NCBI RefSeq assembly: GCF_947501385.1
Contig: NZ_CANMVP010000032.1
Location: forward strand, 1-54,391
Direction of reading: 5' to 3'
Length of the DNA: 54,391 bases
DNA from: an uncultured Polaribacter sp.
GTDB lineage: Bacteria; Bacteroidota; Bacteroidia; Flavobacteriales; Flavobacteriaceae
Shown here: in pieces, positions 46,695 through 54,391 of the stretch
Numbering within the stretch: position 1 is the stretch's first letter
Layout of the letters: the number at the start of each line of letters is the position of its first letter
Program-made: the position numbers and the translations under genes
The notes under the pieces: generated by a model
Told to the model about the DNA's origin: nothing
What the model saw: only the letters and a program-made list of their open reading frames with translations
Databases searched by the model: none

Positions 46695-48224
46695 TTACTG
46701 CTCAGGTACCAAACGTATAATTCTGCTTGGTCCTTGCACTGCAATATACATGTAACCATCTGTACCTCTATGTACATCTCGTACCCGGCCAATTTTGTTC
46801 AATAACTTTTCATGTCCCACAACTACGTTACCATTCATTTTTAAACGATGTAGGTATTCGAACTTGAGTGAACTCACAAATAAATCATTTTCCCATTTTC
46901 CATAAAAATCTCCAGAAGCAAAGGCCATTCCACATGGAGCTATAGAAGGAGTCCAGTAATAAACAGGCTGCTCCATACCATCCTTTTTAGTTATATTTGT
47001 AAATGAGGTTCCATCATAATTTACTCCGTAAGAGATTACGGGCCATCCGTAATTTTTTCCTGCTTTCAGAATATTTATTTCATCGCCACCTTGTGGTCCA
47101 TGTTCACCCTCCCAAAGATCACCAGTTACAGGATGTAAAGTTAAGCCTTGAGGATTACGGGTTCCATAGGTAAATATCGAGCTAATGGCTCCTTGTCTGT
47201 TGTAGAAAGGATTGTCATTAGGAATTTTACCATCGTCTTGAATACGGTGAATCTTTCCAAGAGAATTTTCTAGTTTTTGTGGATATTTGTCCCTGTGTCC
47301 ACGATCACCAACAGAAACGTATAAATATCCTTTTCGGTCAAATAATAATCTGGAGCCAAAATGGCGATCGGTACTTAAATAAGGAAGTGCCGTAAATATT
47401 TTTTTTACTTGCGTCAGCTTATTTCCAGAAAGCTTGGCTCTTGCAACTGCAGTCGTTTTTTCAGATACATTATTAGGATTTGCAATAACATAAGATAGAT
47501 AAACGAACGAATTATTTTTAAAATTAGGATGTACAACTACATCTAACAATCCTCCTTGTCCTTCGGTAACAACTAATGGAACACCACTTATCTCTACCAA
47601 CTCCTTATTATTCCTAATCAAAAATAGTTTTCCACCAAGTTCTGTTATAAGAAGCTCCCCATTTGGTAATTGTTCAATAGCCCAAGGAATACCAGGTATC
47701 TTATCTGTAATAGTCTCTAACCGGAAAGATAGATCATCAGATTTTATTAATCCAGAAAGAGTAGGATTATTTGCCTCTAGCATTTTTTTTGTTTTTCCTT
47801 CTATTTCTGAAAGAATGTAGTTCGTTAAATCTTTAAGATCTTCATCGCTAAAAGAAGCATTATATGCTGGCATACCATTCTTTGTATATCCTACTTTTAT
47901 AGACTTTAGAATTGCTTCAGGTGTGCTACCATATTTCCAACTTCGTTCTACAAAAGACCCGAAATCTTGTCCATGACAACCTCCACAGTGGTTGCGATAA
48001 TTAAGTACAGCTTTTTTCTTATCCAGAATTTTAAAAATTGAATTAGGCTCTTCTATGGGTGGAATAAAGTCTTGATCTTCAATACTGCAACCAATCATTA
48101 CAAATATAAGACTCAATAAAATGAGTGTTATAAAAATTTTAAACAGCTTATAAGTGTTTTGAAAACCTAAAGTCGATTTTTTAGCGTAGATTTCTAAAAA
48201 TGAAAATGGGATTATTGAGTTCAT
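46695..48224 (-). CDS. Lipoprotein cytochrome c - PQQ-type sugar dehydrogenase fusion
   Basis: The 509 residues contain, in order, an unusually long N-terminus, a membrane segment ending in a lipobox (FVMIGC, Cys46), a mono-haem cytochrome c domain (about 65-145; haem site CGGCH at 80-84 and a likely axial Met in NGMPAYN), and a six-bladed glucose/sorbosone dehydrogenase domain (about 165-509) with HFGSRLLFD, VSVGDRGHRD, FTYGTRNPQGLTLHP and GEHGPQGGDEINI, as in soluble aldose sugar dehydrogenases. PQQ would oxidise the sugar outside the inner membrane and pass electrons to the fused haem. The first 30 residues may be overextended, but no better ATG exists. Confidence 0.9.
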   Translation of the reverse strand: MNSIIPFSFLEIYAKKSTLGFQNTYKLFKIFITLILLSLIFVMIGCSIEDQDFIPPIEEPNSIFKILDKKKAVLNYRNHCGGCHGQDFGSFVERSWKYGSTPEAILKSIKVGYTKNGMPAYNASFSDEDLKDLTNYILSEIEGKTKKMLEANNPTLSGLIKSDDLSFRLETITDKIPGIPWAIEQLPNGELLITELGGKLFLIRNNKELVEISGVPLVVTEGQGGLLDVVVHPNFKNNSFVYLSYVIANPNNVSEKTTAVARAKLSGNKLTQVKKIFTALPYLSTDRHFGSRLLFDRKGYLYVSVGDRGHRDKYPQKLENSLGKIHRIQDDGKIPNDNPFYNRQGAISSIFTYGTRNPQGLTLHPVTGDLWEGEHGPQGGDEINILKAGKNYGWPVISYGVNYDGTSFTNITKKDGMEQPVYYWTPSIAPCGMAFASGDFYGKWENDLFVSSLKFEYLHRLKMNGNVVVGHEKLLNKIGRVRDVHRGTDGYMYIAVQGPSRIIRLVPEQ

Positions 48225-48520
48225 TTGTTTTGTATTAAGAAATTAATTAACATAAATATTTTCGATACAATAATTTAATCTTTATTTTTTCCATTAGAGT
48301 AAAAATAGTTGTTAGTCTAGTCTAAATTAAAATTAACTCTATTTATTAATTGACATATAAAAAAACAACTAAACAAATGATAATATAAAAGTTATAAATA
48401 ATTTAATTTGTACATCAGTTTTTTTAATTAATTTAGAGTAAAAATAGTACTGCTTTTATATTATTTTTTAGCAAATAATTGATGTCTATAATTTTGTAGA
48501 GTTATAGTTTCTGATCAAAT
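48225..48520. other. Gene-free AT-rich stretch upstream of the sugar dehydrogenase gene
   Basis: Very AT-rich, with no gene and no recognisable element apart from the terminator hairpin at its right border. It must carry the promoter of the sugar dehydrogenase gene, but no clear box stands out. Confidence 0.45.
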
Positions 48521-48556
48521 AAAAAAGTGAAGAAAACATACTATCTTCACTTTTTT
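48521..48556. terminator. Symmetric terminator hairpin downstream of the small lipoprotein gene
   Basis: GTGAAGA (48527-48533) pairs with TCTTCAC (48544-48550), flanked by an A-run on the left and a T-run on the right, so it can terminate on either strand. It lies about 30 bases after the minus-strand stop at 48583. Confidence 0.75.
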
Positions 48557-48582
48557 ATTTCCTCTTTCAAAATTTTTTTAAA

Positions 48583-49293
48583 TTACTTTAAAAAAGTTTC
48601 TTTTTCAACAACCATTTCTAAAGTTACGTTACCTCCTGCTTTACCATCTACTTCTTTAATGGTTTTTTTAGTAAGTTTTCTTGTTAAACTAATCTTTGCT
48701 TTACCTGCTTTTAAATTTTTTAAATCACCTTTCTTGATAACCACAGATGTGGCACCTACTTTGGTAGTTGATGGAATTGCGCTTGTTTTTCCATCTTGGT
48801 AAACAATGACATATACTTCTTCTCCAGCTTTTACAGCATTTCCTTTCCATGTAATTGTATTATCTTTTTTAAGAGACAGTTTATCATGTCCAGATTTAAA
48901 TTCGATTTTAGAAACATCTTTAGCACTAAAAGTGTTGTTGAATCTCTTCATTCCATTTTTAACATACGTAAACTTAGCATCTAGCAAGCCTTTTTGTTTT
49001 TTCCAGCTATAAAAATAACCATCAATAACAGCAGTGCTAAAAACATCTTGCTTCTTTCCATTAAGTACCACACTTGATTTTCCTTTAAGAGCAAGTCTTG
49101 TACCAGTTTTATCAATAGTTCTAAAGGTAGCTTTTGCCTCTGTTTGTTTTTTTGTTAAATTATACTTTACGTAATAATTTTGAAAAATTGGATTTTCTGG
49201 CAAAATCATGTCAGAATCTCTACTTTCACATCCTGTAAAAATTGCACTTGCAGCTACTACTGCAATCATAAGAAATCTTTTAATTGTTTTCAT
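48583..49293 (-). CDS. Hypothetical lipoprotein
   Basis: The 236 residues start with a clear lipoprotein signal (SAIFTGC, Cys22). The mature part is lysine-rich and looks all-beta: many short alternating strands such as TITWKGNAVKAGEEVYVIVYQDG. No family recognised. It is a single-gene unit with its own terminator, placed downstream of the ECF-controlled TonB receptor but separated from it by 272 AT-rich bases, so it may or may not belong to that regulon. Confidence 0.7.
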   Translation of the reverse strand: MKTIKRFLMIAVVAASAIFTGCESRDSDMILPENPIFQNYYVKYNLTKKQTEAKATFRTIDKTGTRLALKGKSSVVLNGKKQDVFSTAVIDGYFYSWKKQKGLLDAKFTYVKNGMKRFNNTFSAKDVSKIEFKSGHDKLSLKKDNTITWKGNAVKAGEEVYVIVYQDGKTSAIPSTTKVGATSVVIKKGDLKNLKAGKAKISLTRKLTKKTIKEVDGKAGGNVTLEMVVEKETFLK

Positions 49294-49565
49294 TTTTTTG
49301 TTTTAAAATTATTTTTAGATTGTTACTTAATAAACAGCTCAATCTTTAAAACCCCTAACTTTTAAAAAAAAATTTATCAATTAAAATTCAAAAAAAAAAA
49401 AAAATATCTTAAAATCAATTAGTTACGCTTAAGTTGTTATTGAATAAAAAAATGCTGATAAACTAAAACTCGTACATTTTAGCATAACAAGTATTAAGAA
49501 AATTGCCAATTCCCATGATATATTTATAATCAATTGTTTTGCCAGGTAAATTTATGCGTAGATTT

Positions 49566-52148
49566 TTAGAAACTAACTCTAAAAACAATGTTGGGTGTAA
49601 TTCTAAGTCCATTTTGATTACTTTCAATCAAATTAAACTCGTCGTCATCATTTTGAGAAACACGATACAATTTATTTAATATATTTCTTCGATCATACAT
49701 ATTCAGTAGAGAAAAACCTATTTTACCTTTCCATTGACTCAATTTTGAAAGCTGAAATTCATACGTTCCTGAAAAATCTAAACGATGATAATTTGGTAAT
49801 TTACCACCATTAACTTCGGTGTATGTAGTTATTGAATTTTCGCCATTTTGTGGTAAACTTAATTCGGTAAACGGTTTAGAAGTTCTGTATTTCCACCCTA
49901 AAGAAAGCTGAAACTTCCCTAATTTAAGTGAATGTGCCCAGTTGAAACTATGACGAATATCAAAATTTCCTCTAAACTTTTTTGCATTTTCTATTTGATC
50001 GAAATAAATATTTGAATGCGCAAATGAATAAGCAATCCAAGTACGATAATTTCTTATTCTTTTCTTTATCAAAAAATCAATACCGTAATTATCACTATTA
50101 CCAGCAGAAAAAACTCCTGTAGCACTAGCAAAACCTCGTGTAAATGATGTCAAACCTTTTGTTTTTCTAACATAGCCTTCTACATCAAAATTCCAATTAT
50201 TTTTTTTATAGTTTACATTGGCACTTATTTGTCTACTATTTAAACTGGGAAAATCTACATTGTCTGCCAAAGCCCAAACTTGATTCTCTAAGCCTAAATC
50301 TGAAGTAACAAATTCAATAATTTGAGTTATAGGTTGGTTTTTTACTTCACCTGAAACACCAATTTTGAGATTTTTATTTAAAAAAACTTTAAAATTAAAT
50401 CTGGGTTCAATAAAAAACTCATCTGTAACTGAAAAACTATTTAAGCGCATACTTACATCAAAAAGAAATTTCTTAGGATTATTGTATGTGTATTCTGAAT
50501 AAAAAGCACTAGAGATGTTCGTAGCTTTATCTGTTATTAAATAATCATTTTCTGGGATGTATGATATTTTATTTTCAAATGAAAAAGAAACTTTGTTGGT
50601 AGAATGTTGATAGCCTGCCTGTAAAGAATGCTTGTCGCTCAACTTGATATTTGTCTCCAAATCAAGAATAGTTTCCTTTATATTGTTCCCTTTATTTATG
50701 GCTAAAGTACCTACCTCATCAAAAGTATCCTTACTTGTATAATTTAAATCGTATGTAGAGTTGCTTATACTTAAATTGTGGCTAATTTTCTCATTCCACT
50801 GCTTTTTCCAAGACCCAAAAAAACCTACGTTTCTAATTTTTAATAAGTCTTCTTCTGTATCATTATATTGTTGATTCGAAAAACTGGCCGAATAATCCAA
50901 TCTATTTTTTACATATAAAGAACTAAAAGTAAGATTATCTTTTTTAGTGAGATTCATATTTACTTTTATATTATAATCTGTAAAGTAAAACTTATTATTT
51001 ACTCCTGTTGATTTTAACAAATAGGCGTTTTCATCTGATCCAATTCGTGAGTTTTGAAAGACTTTTTTTGTTAGCTTTTTATAAGTAAACGTATTTACGA
51101 CATCTACAAAAGAGCGCCTAAAAGAAGTTACAATACCTACTTTTTTATTAAATATTGGTGTTTTTAGGTAAGCATCTGCATGGGTCATATTAACTCCAAA
51201 ACCACCACTTAATTTTAATGGAATTTTTTTTTCTGAATTTGCATCAATCACTCCCGAAATTCTATTACCATACTTTGCTTTTGCGCCATTCTTATACACA
51301 TTAACCTCATCTGTAATGTATGGATTGAATGCAGAAATCATTCCAAACAAATGACCACTATGATATACTTTTATTCCATCCCATAATATTAAATTTTGAT
51401 CTGGTGTACCTCCTCTTATGTGCAATCCTGAGGCTGTTTCATTAGGACTTTGAATACCTGGTAAATACTGTAAACTTTCAAAAACATCTGGTTCTGTTAA
51501 ACCTGGTAAAATACCAAGACTTTTAGGAGAAAACTTTATAGAACCATCACTATTTTTTGAAATACCTTTTGTAAGATATTCTTTAAGAATAATCTCATTT
51601 AATTGTTCATTCGAAGGATTTATTTCAAGGCTTTTACATTTGTCTTTTAGAAACTCTCTTGCTAGTATTTTTTTGCTTTCAAAACCTAAAAAATGAATTG
51701 CAATCGTATCGTTTTTTTTGACATTTGACAGTTTAAAGTACCCTTTTTCATTTGTGCTTGTCCCAGTCCCTTGATTGAGGTTCATAATATCTGCATATTG
51801 AAGTCTTTCTAATGTTTCTTTATCAAAAACATTTCCACAGATCTCGTTATATTCTAATTGGTGCTTACTTTTTACAATGAAGTATCTATGATTAATTTTT
51901 TCAAAAATTAAATTCGTGCTTTGTTGAAGTTTATTGAGGATAATATGTAGTGAAATATTGTTGCTAATAAGAGAAAAACTTTTATTCTCAACAATAGTAT
52001 CTTGGTAGGAAAAGCGTAAATTAAACTTCTCTTCCAATTTTTTTAAAACTGATTCTAGGGGTTCATCAACAAAATCAATGGTAATAGTATTTTGAGAATA
52101 TAAATGGACAGAAAAAATAAAACATACAATCCAACAGAAACGTTTCAT
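49566..52148 (-). CDS. FecA-type TonB-dependent receptor with STN domain
   Basis: The 860 residues comprise a signal peptide (ends LYSQ), an STN signalling domain (about 22-92; DEPLESVLKKLEEKFNLRFSYQD), a carboxypeptidase-like domain (about 103-170), a plug (LPGLTEPDVFESLQYLPGIQ; HIRGGTPDQNLILWDGI) and a barrel ending in an aromatic (FRVSF). The STN domain, with the FecR and sigma genes upstream, marks a trans-envelope signalling receptor in which substrate binding releases the ECF sigma factor. No SusD follows, so the ligand is more likely a small molecule, peptide or metal complex than a glycan. The start overlaps the fecR stop by one base. Confidence 0.93.
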   Translation of the reverse strand: MKRFCWIVCFIFSVHLYSQNTITIDFVDEPLESVLKKLEEKFNLRFSYQDTIVENKSFSLISNNISLHIILNKLQQSTNLIFEKINHRYFIVKSKHQLEYNEICGNVFDKETLERLQYADIMNLNQGTGTSTNEKGYFKLSNVKKNDTIAIHFLGFESKKILAREFLKDKCKSLEINPSNEQLNEIILKEYLTKGISKNSDGSIKFSPKSLGILPGLTEPDVFESLQYLPGIQSPNETASGLHIRGGTPDQNLILWDGIKVYHSGHLFGMISAFNPYITDEVNVYKNGAKAKYGNRISGVIDANSEKKIPLKLSGGFGVNMTHADAYLKTPIFNKKVGIVTSFRRSFVDVVNTFTYKKLTKKVFQNSRIGSDENAYLLKSTGVNNKFYFTDYNIKVNMNLTKKDNLTFSSLYVKNRLDYSASFSNQQYNDTEEDLLKIRNVGFFGSWKKQWNEKISHNLSISNSTYDLNYTSKDTFDEVGTLAINKGNNIKETILDLETNIKLSDKHSLQAGYQHSTNKVSFSFENKISYIPENDYLITDKATNISSAFYSEYTYNNPKKFLFDVSMRLNSFSVTDEFFIEPRFNFKVFLNKNLKIGVSGEVKNQPITQIIEFVTSDLGLENQVWALADNVDFPSLNSRQISANVNYKKNNWNFDVEGYVRKTKGLTSFTRGFASATGVFSAGNSDNYGIDFLIKKRIRNYRTWIAYSFAHSNIYFDQIENAKKFRGNFDIRHSFNWAHSLKLGKFQLSLGWKYRTSKPFTELSLPQNGENSITTYTEVNGGKLPNYHRLDFSGTYEFQLSKLSQWKGKIGFSLLNMYDRRNILNKLYRVSQNDDDEFNLIESNQNGLRITPNIVFRVSF

Positions 52149-53050
52149 TAATTTTTAATGAGAATAATAGTTTTCTCATTTTCAAAGGTATAATTTATTT
52201 CCATAGTGCCAAACACTGTTTGCAATGCAATTTCTATGTTTTTATGGCTAAAACTACCTGTAAAACGTTGTTTTACATCAACTTTATCAGAATTAATCCT
52301 TACGTTATATTGTTTTTCTAGTGCATGGATTACTTGTTTTAGAGGAACACTCTTAAATGTTGACTCTCCCATTAGCCATGAAGGAATTGTTTCTCTAAAA
52401 TTAAAATTCTCTACCTTTTTACCAACATTTCTATAGGCAAGTCCTTTTGTAAGGATTGTTTTCTCTTTTAGACTTTTTACTTCAACTTTACCTTCAAAAC
52501 ATGCTACTTGATAAAAACCTTTAATAGCATTTACATTAAATTCTGTGCCTAATACTTTTACTTCTCCATCTTTAGATATCACTTTAAAAGAGGATCCTTT
52601 TTTTACTTTAAAGTACGCTTCTCCTTTAAGATAGGTTATTCGTTCTTTCTGCCAGTTTTTTTTGTCATACTTTAAAGTAGATTTTGCATTTAACATCACT
52701 TCAGATCCATCTGGAAGCGTAATTGCTAATTGTTCACCAAAGTCGGTAGTATAAGTTGTTTCAAAATTTAAAAAGTAAAACAATCCAAATAAAATAGCTA
52801 TTGAAGCTGCAGCTATATATGCCCAATAAGGTAGAAATCTTTTAACTTTTGAACTTTCAGTGGTTTGCATTTGAATATTTTGAAACACTTTTTTCTTGTC
52901 AAAATCTGGCATTAAAAGTTTCTCTGAACCCTTTACAATTTTTTGGTAATCATTAAAAACTTCAGAAGACTCAAACTCTGCTTTCTCATTTTCAGTAAGC
53001 TCATTATTAAGCCATCTAGCTAAAAAAATATCATCATCATTTTTTTCCAT
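52148..53050 (-). CDS. FecR-family anti-sigma/sigma-regulator membrane protein
   Basis: The 300 residues consist of a cytoplasmic N-terminal anti-sigma part (about 1-70; FLARWLNNELTENEKAEFE), one membrane helix (about 74-93), a periplasmic FecR domain (about 100-200; TDFGEQLAITLPDGSEVMLN) and a C-terminal STN-like domain contacting the receptor (MGESTFKSVPLKQVIHALEKQYNVRI). It transmits the state of the TonB receptor to the sigma factor. The gene lies 50 bases after the sigma gene, and that gap contains a motif shared with the divergent gene at 53859, so it probably has its own ECF-dependent promoter. Confidence 0.93.
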   Translation of the reverse strand: MEKNDDDIFLARWLNNELTENEKAEFESSEVFNDYQKIVKGSEKLLMPDFDKKKVFQNIQMQTTESSKVKRFLPYWAYIAAASIAILFGLFYFLNFETTYTTDFGEQLAITLPDGSEVMLNAKSTLKYDKKNWQKERITYLKGEAYFKVKKGSSFKVISKDGEVKVLGTEFNVNAIKGFYQVACFEGKVEVKSLKEKTILTKGLAYRNVGKKVENFNFRETIPSWLMGESTFKSVPLKQVIHALEKQYNVRINSDKVDVKQRFTGSFSHKNIEIALQTVFGTMEINYTFENEKTIILIKN

Positions 53051-53069
53051 AAAAACCTATGTTTACTAT

Positions 53070-53101
53070 TCTATAACCGTTGATAGTATGTTTACCCTAA
53101 T
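53070..53101 (-). promoter_or_regulatory. Candidate ECF promoter upstream of fecR
   Basis: On the minus strand ATTAGGGTAAA is followed, after 13 bases that include TATC, by GTTATAGA. The same 32-nt arrangement lies at 53775-53806 on the plus strand; 25 of 32 positions are identical without gaps. It begins at the last base of the sigma gene stop codon. Confidence 0.7.
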
Positions 53102-53619
53102 TATAATTTAAATTTTATTTCTTTTCTTAAACTCAATAATGCATTGTGCATTCTATATTCTACAGTTTTTACTGAGATCTCTAAAAGATCTGCTATTTCT
53201 CGGTATTTCTTTTTATCAATTCTATTTAATAAGAAAACTTCTCTTTGCGCCACTGTTAAATTACTAATCGCTTTCTGTAATTTTTGCATAAACTCCTCCT
53301 CTTCCATTAAAAAATCTGGACTTTGATTTTCATGCTTAACAGCATAATTTTGCTGATATTTAAGAACTACCTTGTTATGAGCCACTTCGTTAAAAAAAAG
53401 ATTCTTAACCACCGTAAATAGGAATGATTTGGCTTTACCTACTAAAACTTTACTACAATTTTTCCATAGTTTGATAAATGCTTCTTGTGTTAGATCTTCA
53501 GCCTGATCAATATTTCCACATTTATAAAAAATAAAATTGCGTACTGTTTCTGCATGATCGTCATAAATTTTTTCAAATATTTTTTGCTCACATATTGAGT
53601 TCTTTTTATTGGCCATCAA
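53101..53619 (-). CDS. ECF RNA polymerase sigma factor
   Basis: The 172 residues carry sigma region 2 (about 20-85; YDDHAETVRNFIFYKCG, AEDLTQEAFIKLW) and region 4 (about 115-168; LTVAQREVFLLNRID, YREIADLLEISVKTVEYRM), the two domains of an ECF factor. The first gene of the sigma-fecR-receptor cluster. Adjacent start codons offer little choice; 53619 gives a normal N-terminus. It is divergent from the Ser/Thr-rich protein gene at 53859, across 239 AT-rich bases. Confidence 0.94.
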   Translation of the reverse strand: MMANKKNSICEQKIFEKIYDDHAETVRNFIFYKCGNIDQAEDLTQEAFIKLWKNCSKVLVGKAKSFLFTVVKNLFFNEVAHNKVVLKYQQNYAVKHENQSPDFLMEEEEFMQKLQKAISNLTVAQREVFLLNRIDKKKYREIADLLEISVKTVEYRMHNALLSLRKEIKFKL

Positions 53620-53774
53620 TTGTTTAGTTTATTTAAAAAATCAAAACTAGTATTTTTTTTTCGATAAAAAAAGATGGTTTTGATAAAAAAAATCATGAAT
53701 ATATCTTAAGTAATTCAAAAATTTTTACAAATTTAACTTCATACCGAATATTTAAATTTGTTACTGTAAAAAAA

Positions 53775-53806
53775 ATTAGGGTAAATAGTTTATCGCTTGT
53801 TATAGA
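53775..53806 (+). promoter_or_regulatory. Candidate ECF promoter of the divergent secreted-protein gene
   Basis: ATTAGGGTAAA and GTTATAGA with the same spacing as the minus-strand motif at 53070-53101. The start codon at 53859 follows 52 bases later, leaving room for a short leader. The GGGTAAA and GTTATAG parts would be the -35 and -10 elements. A TAAATTTG at 53753 could be an additional housekeeping box. Confidence 0.7.
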
Positions 53807-53858
53807 TATGTATATACAAATAAAACTATTTATTAATTATTATTAAACCTTTATTAAA

Positions 53859-54284
53859 ATGAAAATTATTTCAAAAAAATCAACAATTACAATGTTTTTA
53901 TTAGCGGGTCTTGTAGCAGCTGTAAATGCTCAAGAGACCACCACAGTAACTACTCCATGTGGAGTTTACAAAATTGACAATGTTAAAACTGGATCTAGTA
54001 ATATAGTTACAACTGGTAACTCAACAACTACCACAACCACCAGTTCTTCTAATGTCTCTGTAAATTCTTCAACAAGTAATGGAGTAACAAAAACTAAAAT
54101 TTTTGTAAATGGAAAATTATATAAAGAAGTTTCATGTAAAGCTGAAGGAAAAACTACAACAAGTATTTCTTCTCCAAGCTCTAGGTTAAAGCCTCTAAAA
54201 CTTCCTAAAATTGATAACTCTGGATTTTTCTCAAGTTTCCCTAGTTTTTCAAATCTTTTTTCATCCCCCTTTTTTAATTTTTAA
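53859..54284 (+). CDS. Small secreted Ser/Thr-rich protein
   Basis: The 141 residues start with a signal peptide (FLLAGLVAAVNAQ). The mature part has two cysteines (CGVYKID near 34 and KEVSCKAEG near 97) enclosing a Thr/Ser/Asn-rich segment (TTTTTTSSSNVSVNSS). The C-terminus is aromatic and repetitive (SGFFSSFPSFSNLFSSPF). No family recognised. It shares a promoter-like motif with the divergent fecR-receptor unit, so it is probably made when the ECF factor is active and could be an exported binding protein or surface component. Followed by a strong terminator. Confidence 0.7.
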   Translation: MKIISKKSTITMFLLAGLVAAVNAQETTTVTTPCGVYKIDNVKTGSSNIVTTGNSTTTTTTSSSNVSVNSSTSNGVTKTKIFVNGKLYKEVSCKAEGKTTTSISSPSSRLKPLKLPKIDNSGFFSSFPSFSNLFSSPFFNF

Positions 54285-54316
54285 GGATTACATAAAAATT
54301 AAAATCTAATAAAAAA

Positions 54317-54352
54317 GAAAGAGGCTGTCTGAAAAGGCAGTCTTTTTTTTTG
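54317..54352 (+). terminator. Terminator of the Ser/Thr-rich protein gene
   Basis: AGGCTGTCT and AGGCAGTCT pair over nine positions (two G-U) around a GAAA tetraloop, followed by ten T. It lies about 35 bases after the stop. Confidence 0.88.
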
Positions 54353-54391
54353 CATTTTTTTGAAGAATTTCGTATTTTTAAGAATGAGCAG

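Overview
The window looks like a chromosomal segment of a marine-type member of the Bacteroidota, most likely Flavobacteriaceae. The reasons are the very AT-rich DNA, a SusC/SusD pair, a hybrid two-component system, FecR/ECF-sigma/TonB trios, many Bacteroidota-type lipoproteins, promoter boxes of the TTG-N17-TAnnTTTG type, and palindromic intergenic repeats familiar from flavobacteria. The assignment is inference from gene content only. No rRNA, complete tRNA, CRISPR array or intact transposase was recognised.

Left edge (1-3.6 kb): a degenerate repeat field with a 179-bp tandem repeat leads directly into a 220-aa membrane-anchored protein of foreign-looking composition. A secreted hypothetical protein follows, then a 408-bp MITE-like element with inverted termini and a 12-bp direct duplication of flanking DNA.

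Defence island (3.6-16.8 kb): hsdM-hsdS, an OLD-family ATPase/TOPRIM nuclease, a DUF262-DUF1524 (GmrSD-like) nuclease broken by a one-base frameshift, an AlbA_2/HATPase protein with variable VTD/VTE repeats, and hsdR are packed into one operon with overlapping or nearly touching genes. Two membrane-protein genes converge on hsdR. The right edge is scarred: a lone copy of the MITE terminus, a terminator, a possible tRNA 3'-end remnant and a 29-codon stump of a sugar nucleotidyltransferase. Next comes the tdh-kbl operon, which converts threonine to glycine and acetyl-CoA.

Polysaccharide/glycoprotein utilisation locus (19.2-39.4 kb): a minus-strand operon encodes a GH109-type alpha-N-acetylgalactosaminidase, SusC, SusD, a small F5/8-type-C lipoprotein, a VCBS/ASPIC lipoprotein and a DUF5077-DUF3472-F5/8C lipoprotein. 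A divergent hybrid two-component sensor probably controls it. A DUF255 thioredoxin-fold lipoprotein and a secreted metzincin-like peptidase lie beyond the sensor. The peptidase carries the same unusual F5/8C module as two lipoproteins of the operon, so together the locus looks aimed at a GalNAc-bearing, possibly O-glycosylated, substrate.

Right part (39.4-54.4 kb): a decayed HipA kinase gene; a Crp/Fnr-type regulator convergent with a nucleotide pyrophosphatase/phosphodiesterase that follows an Oar-like TonB receptor; a lipoprotein cytochrome c-sugar dehydrogenase fusion; a small lipoprotein; and an ECF sigma-FecR-TonB receptor cluster. The same gapless 32-nt motif precedes fecR and the divergent Ser/Thr-rich secreted protein gene, suggesting that it is the ECF factor's own promoter.
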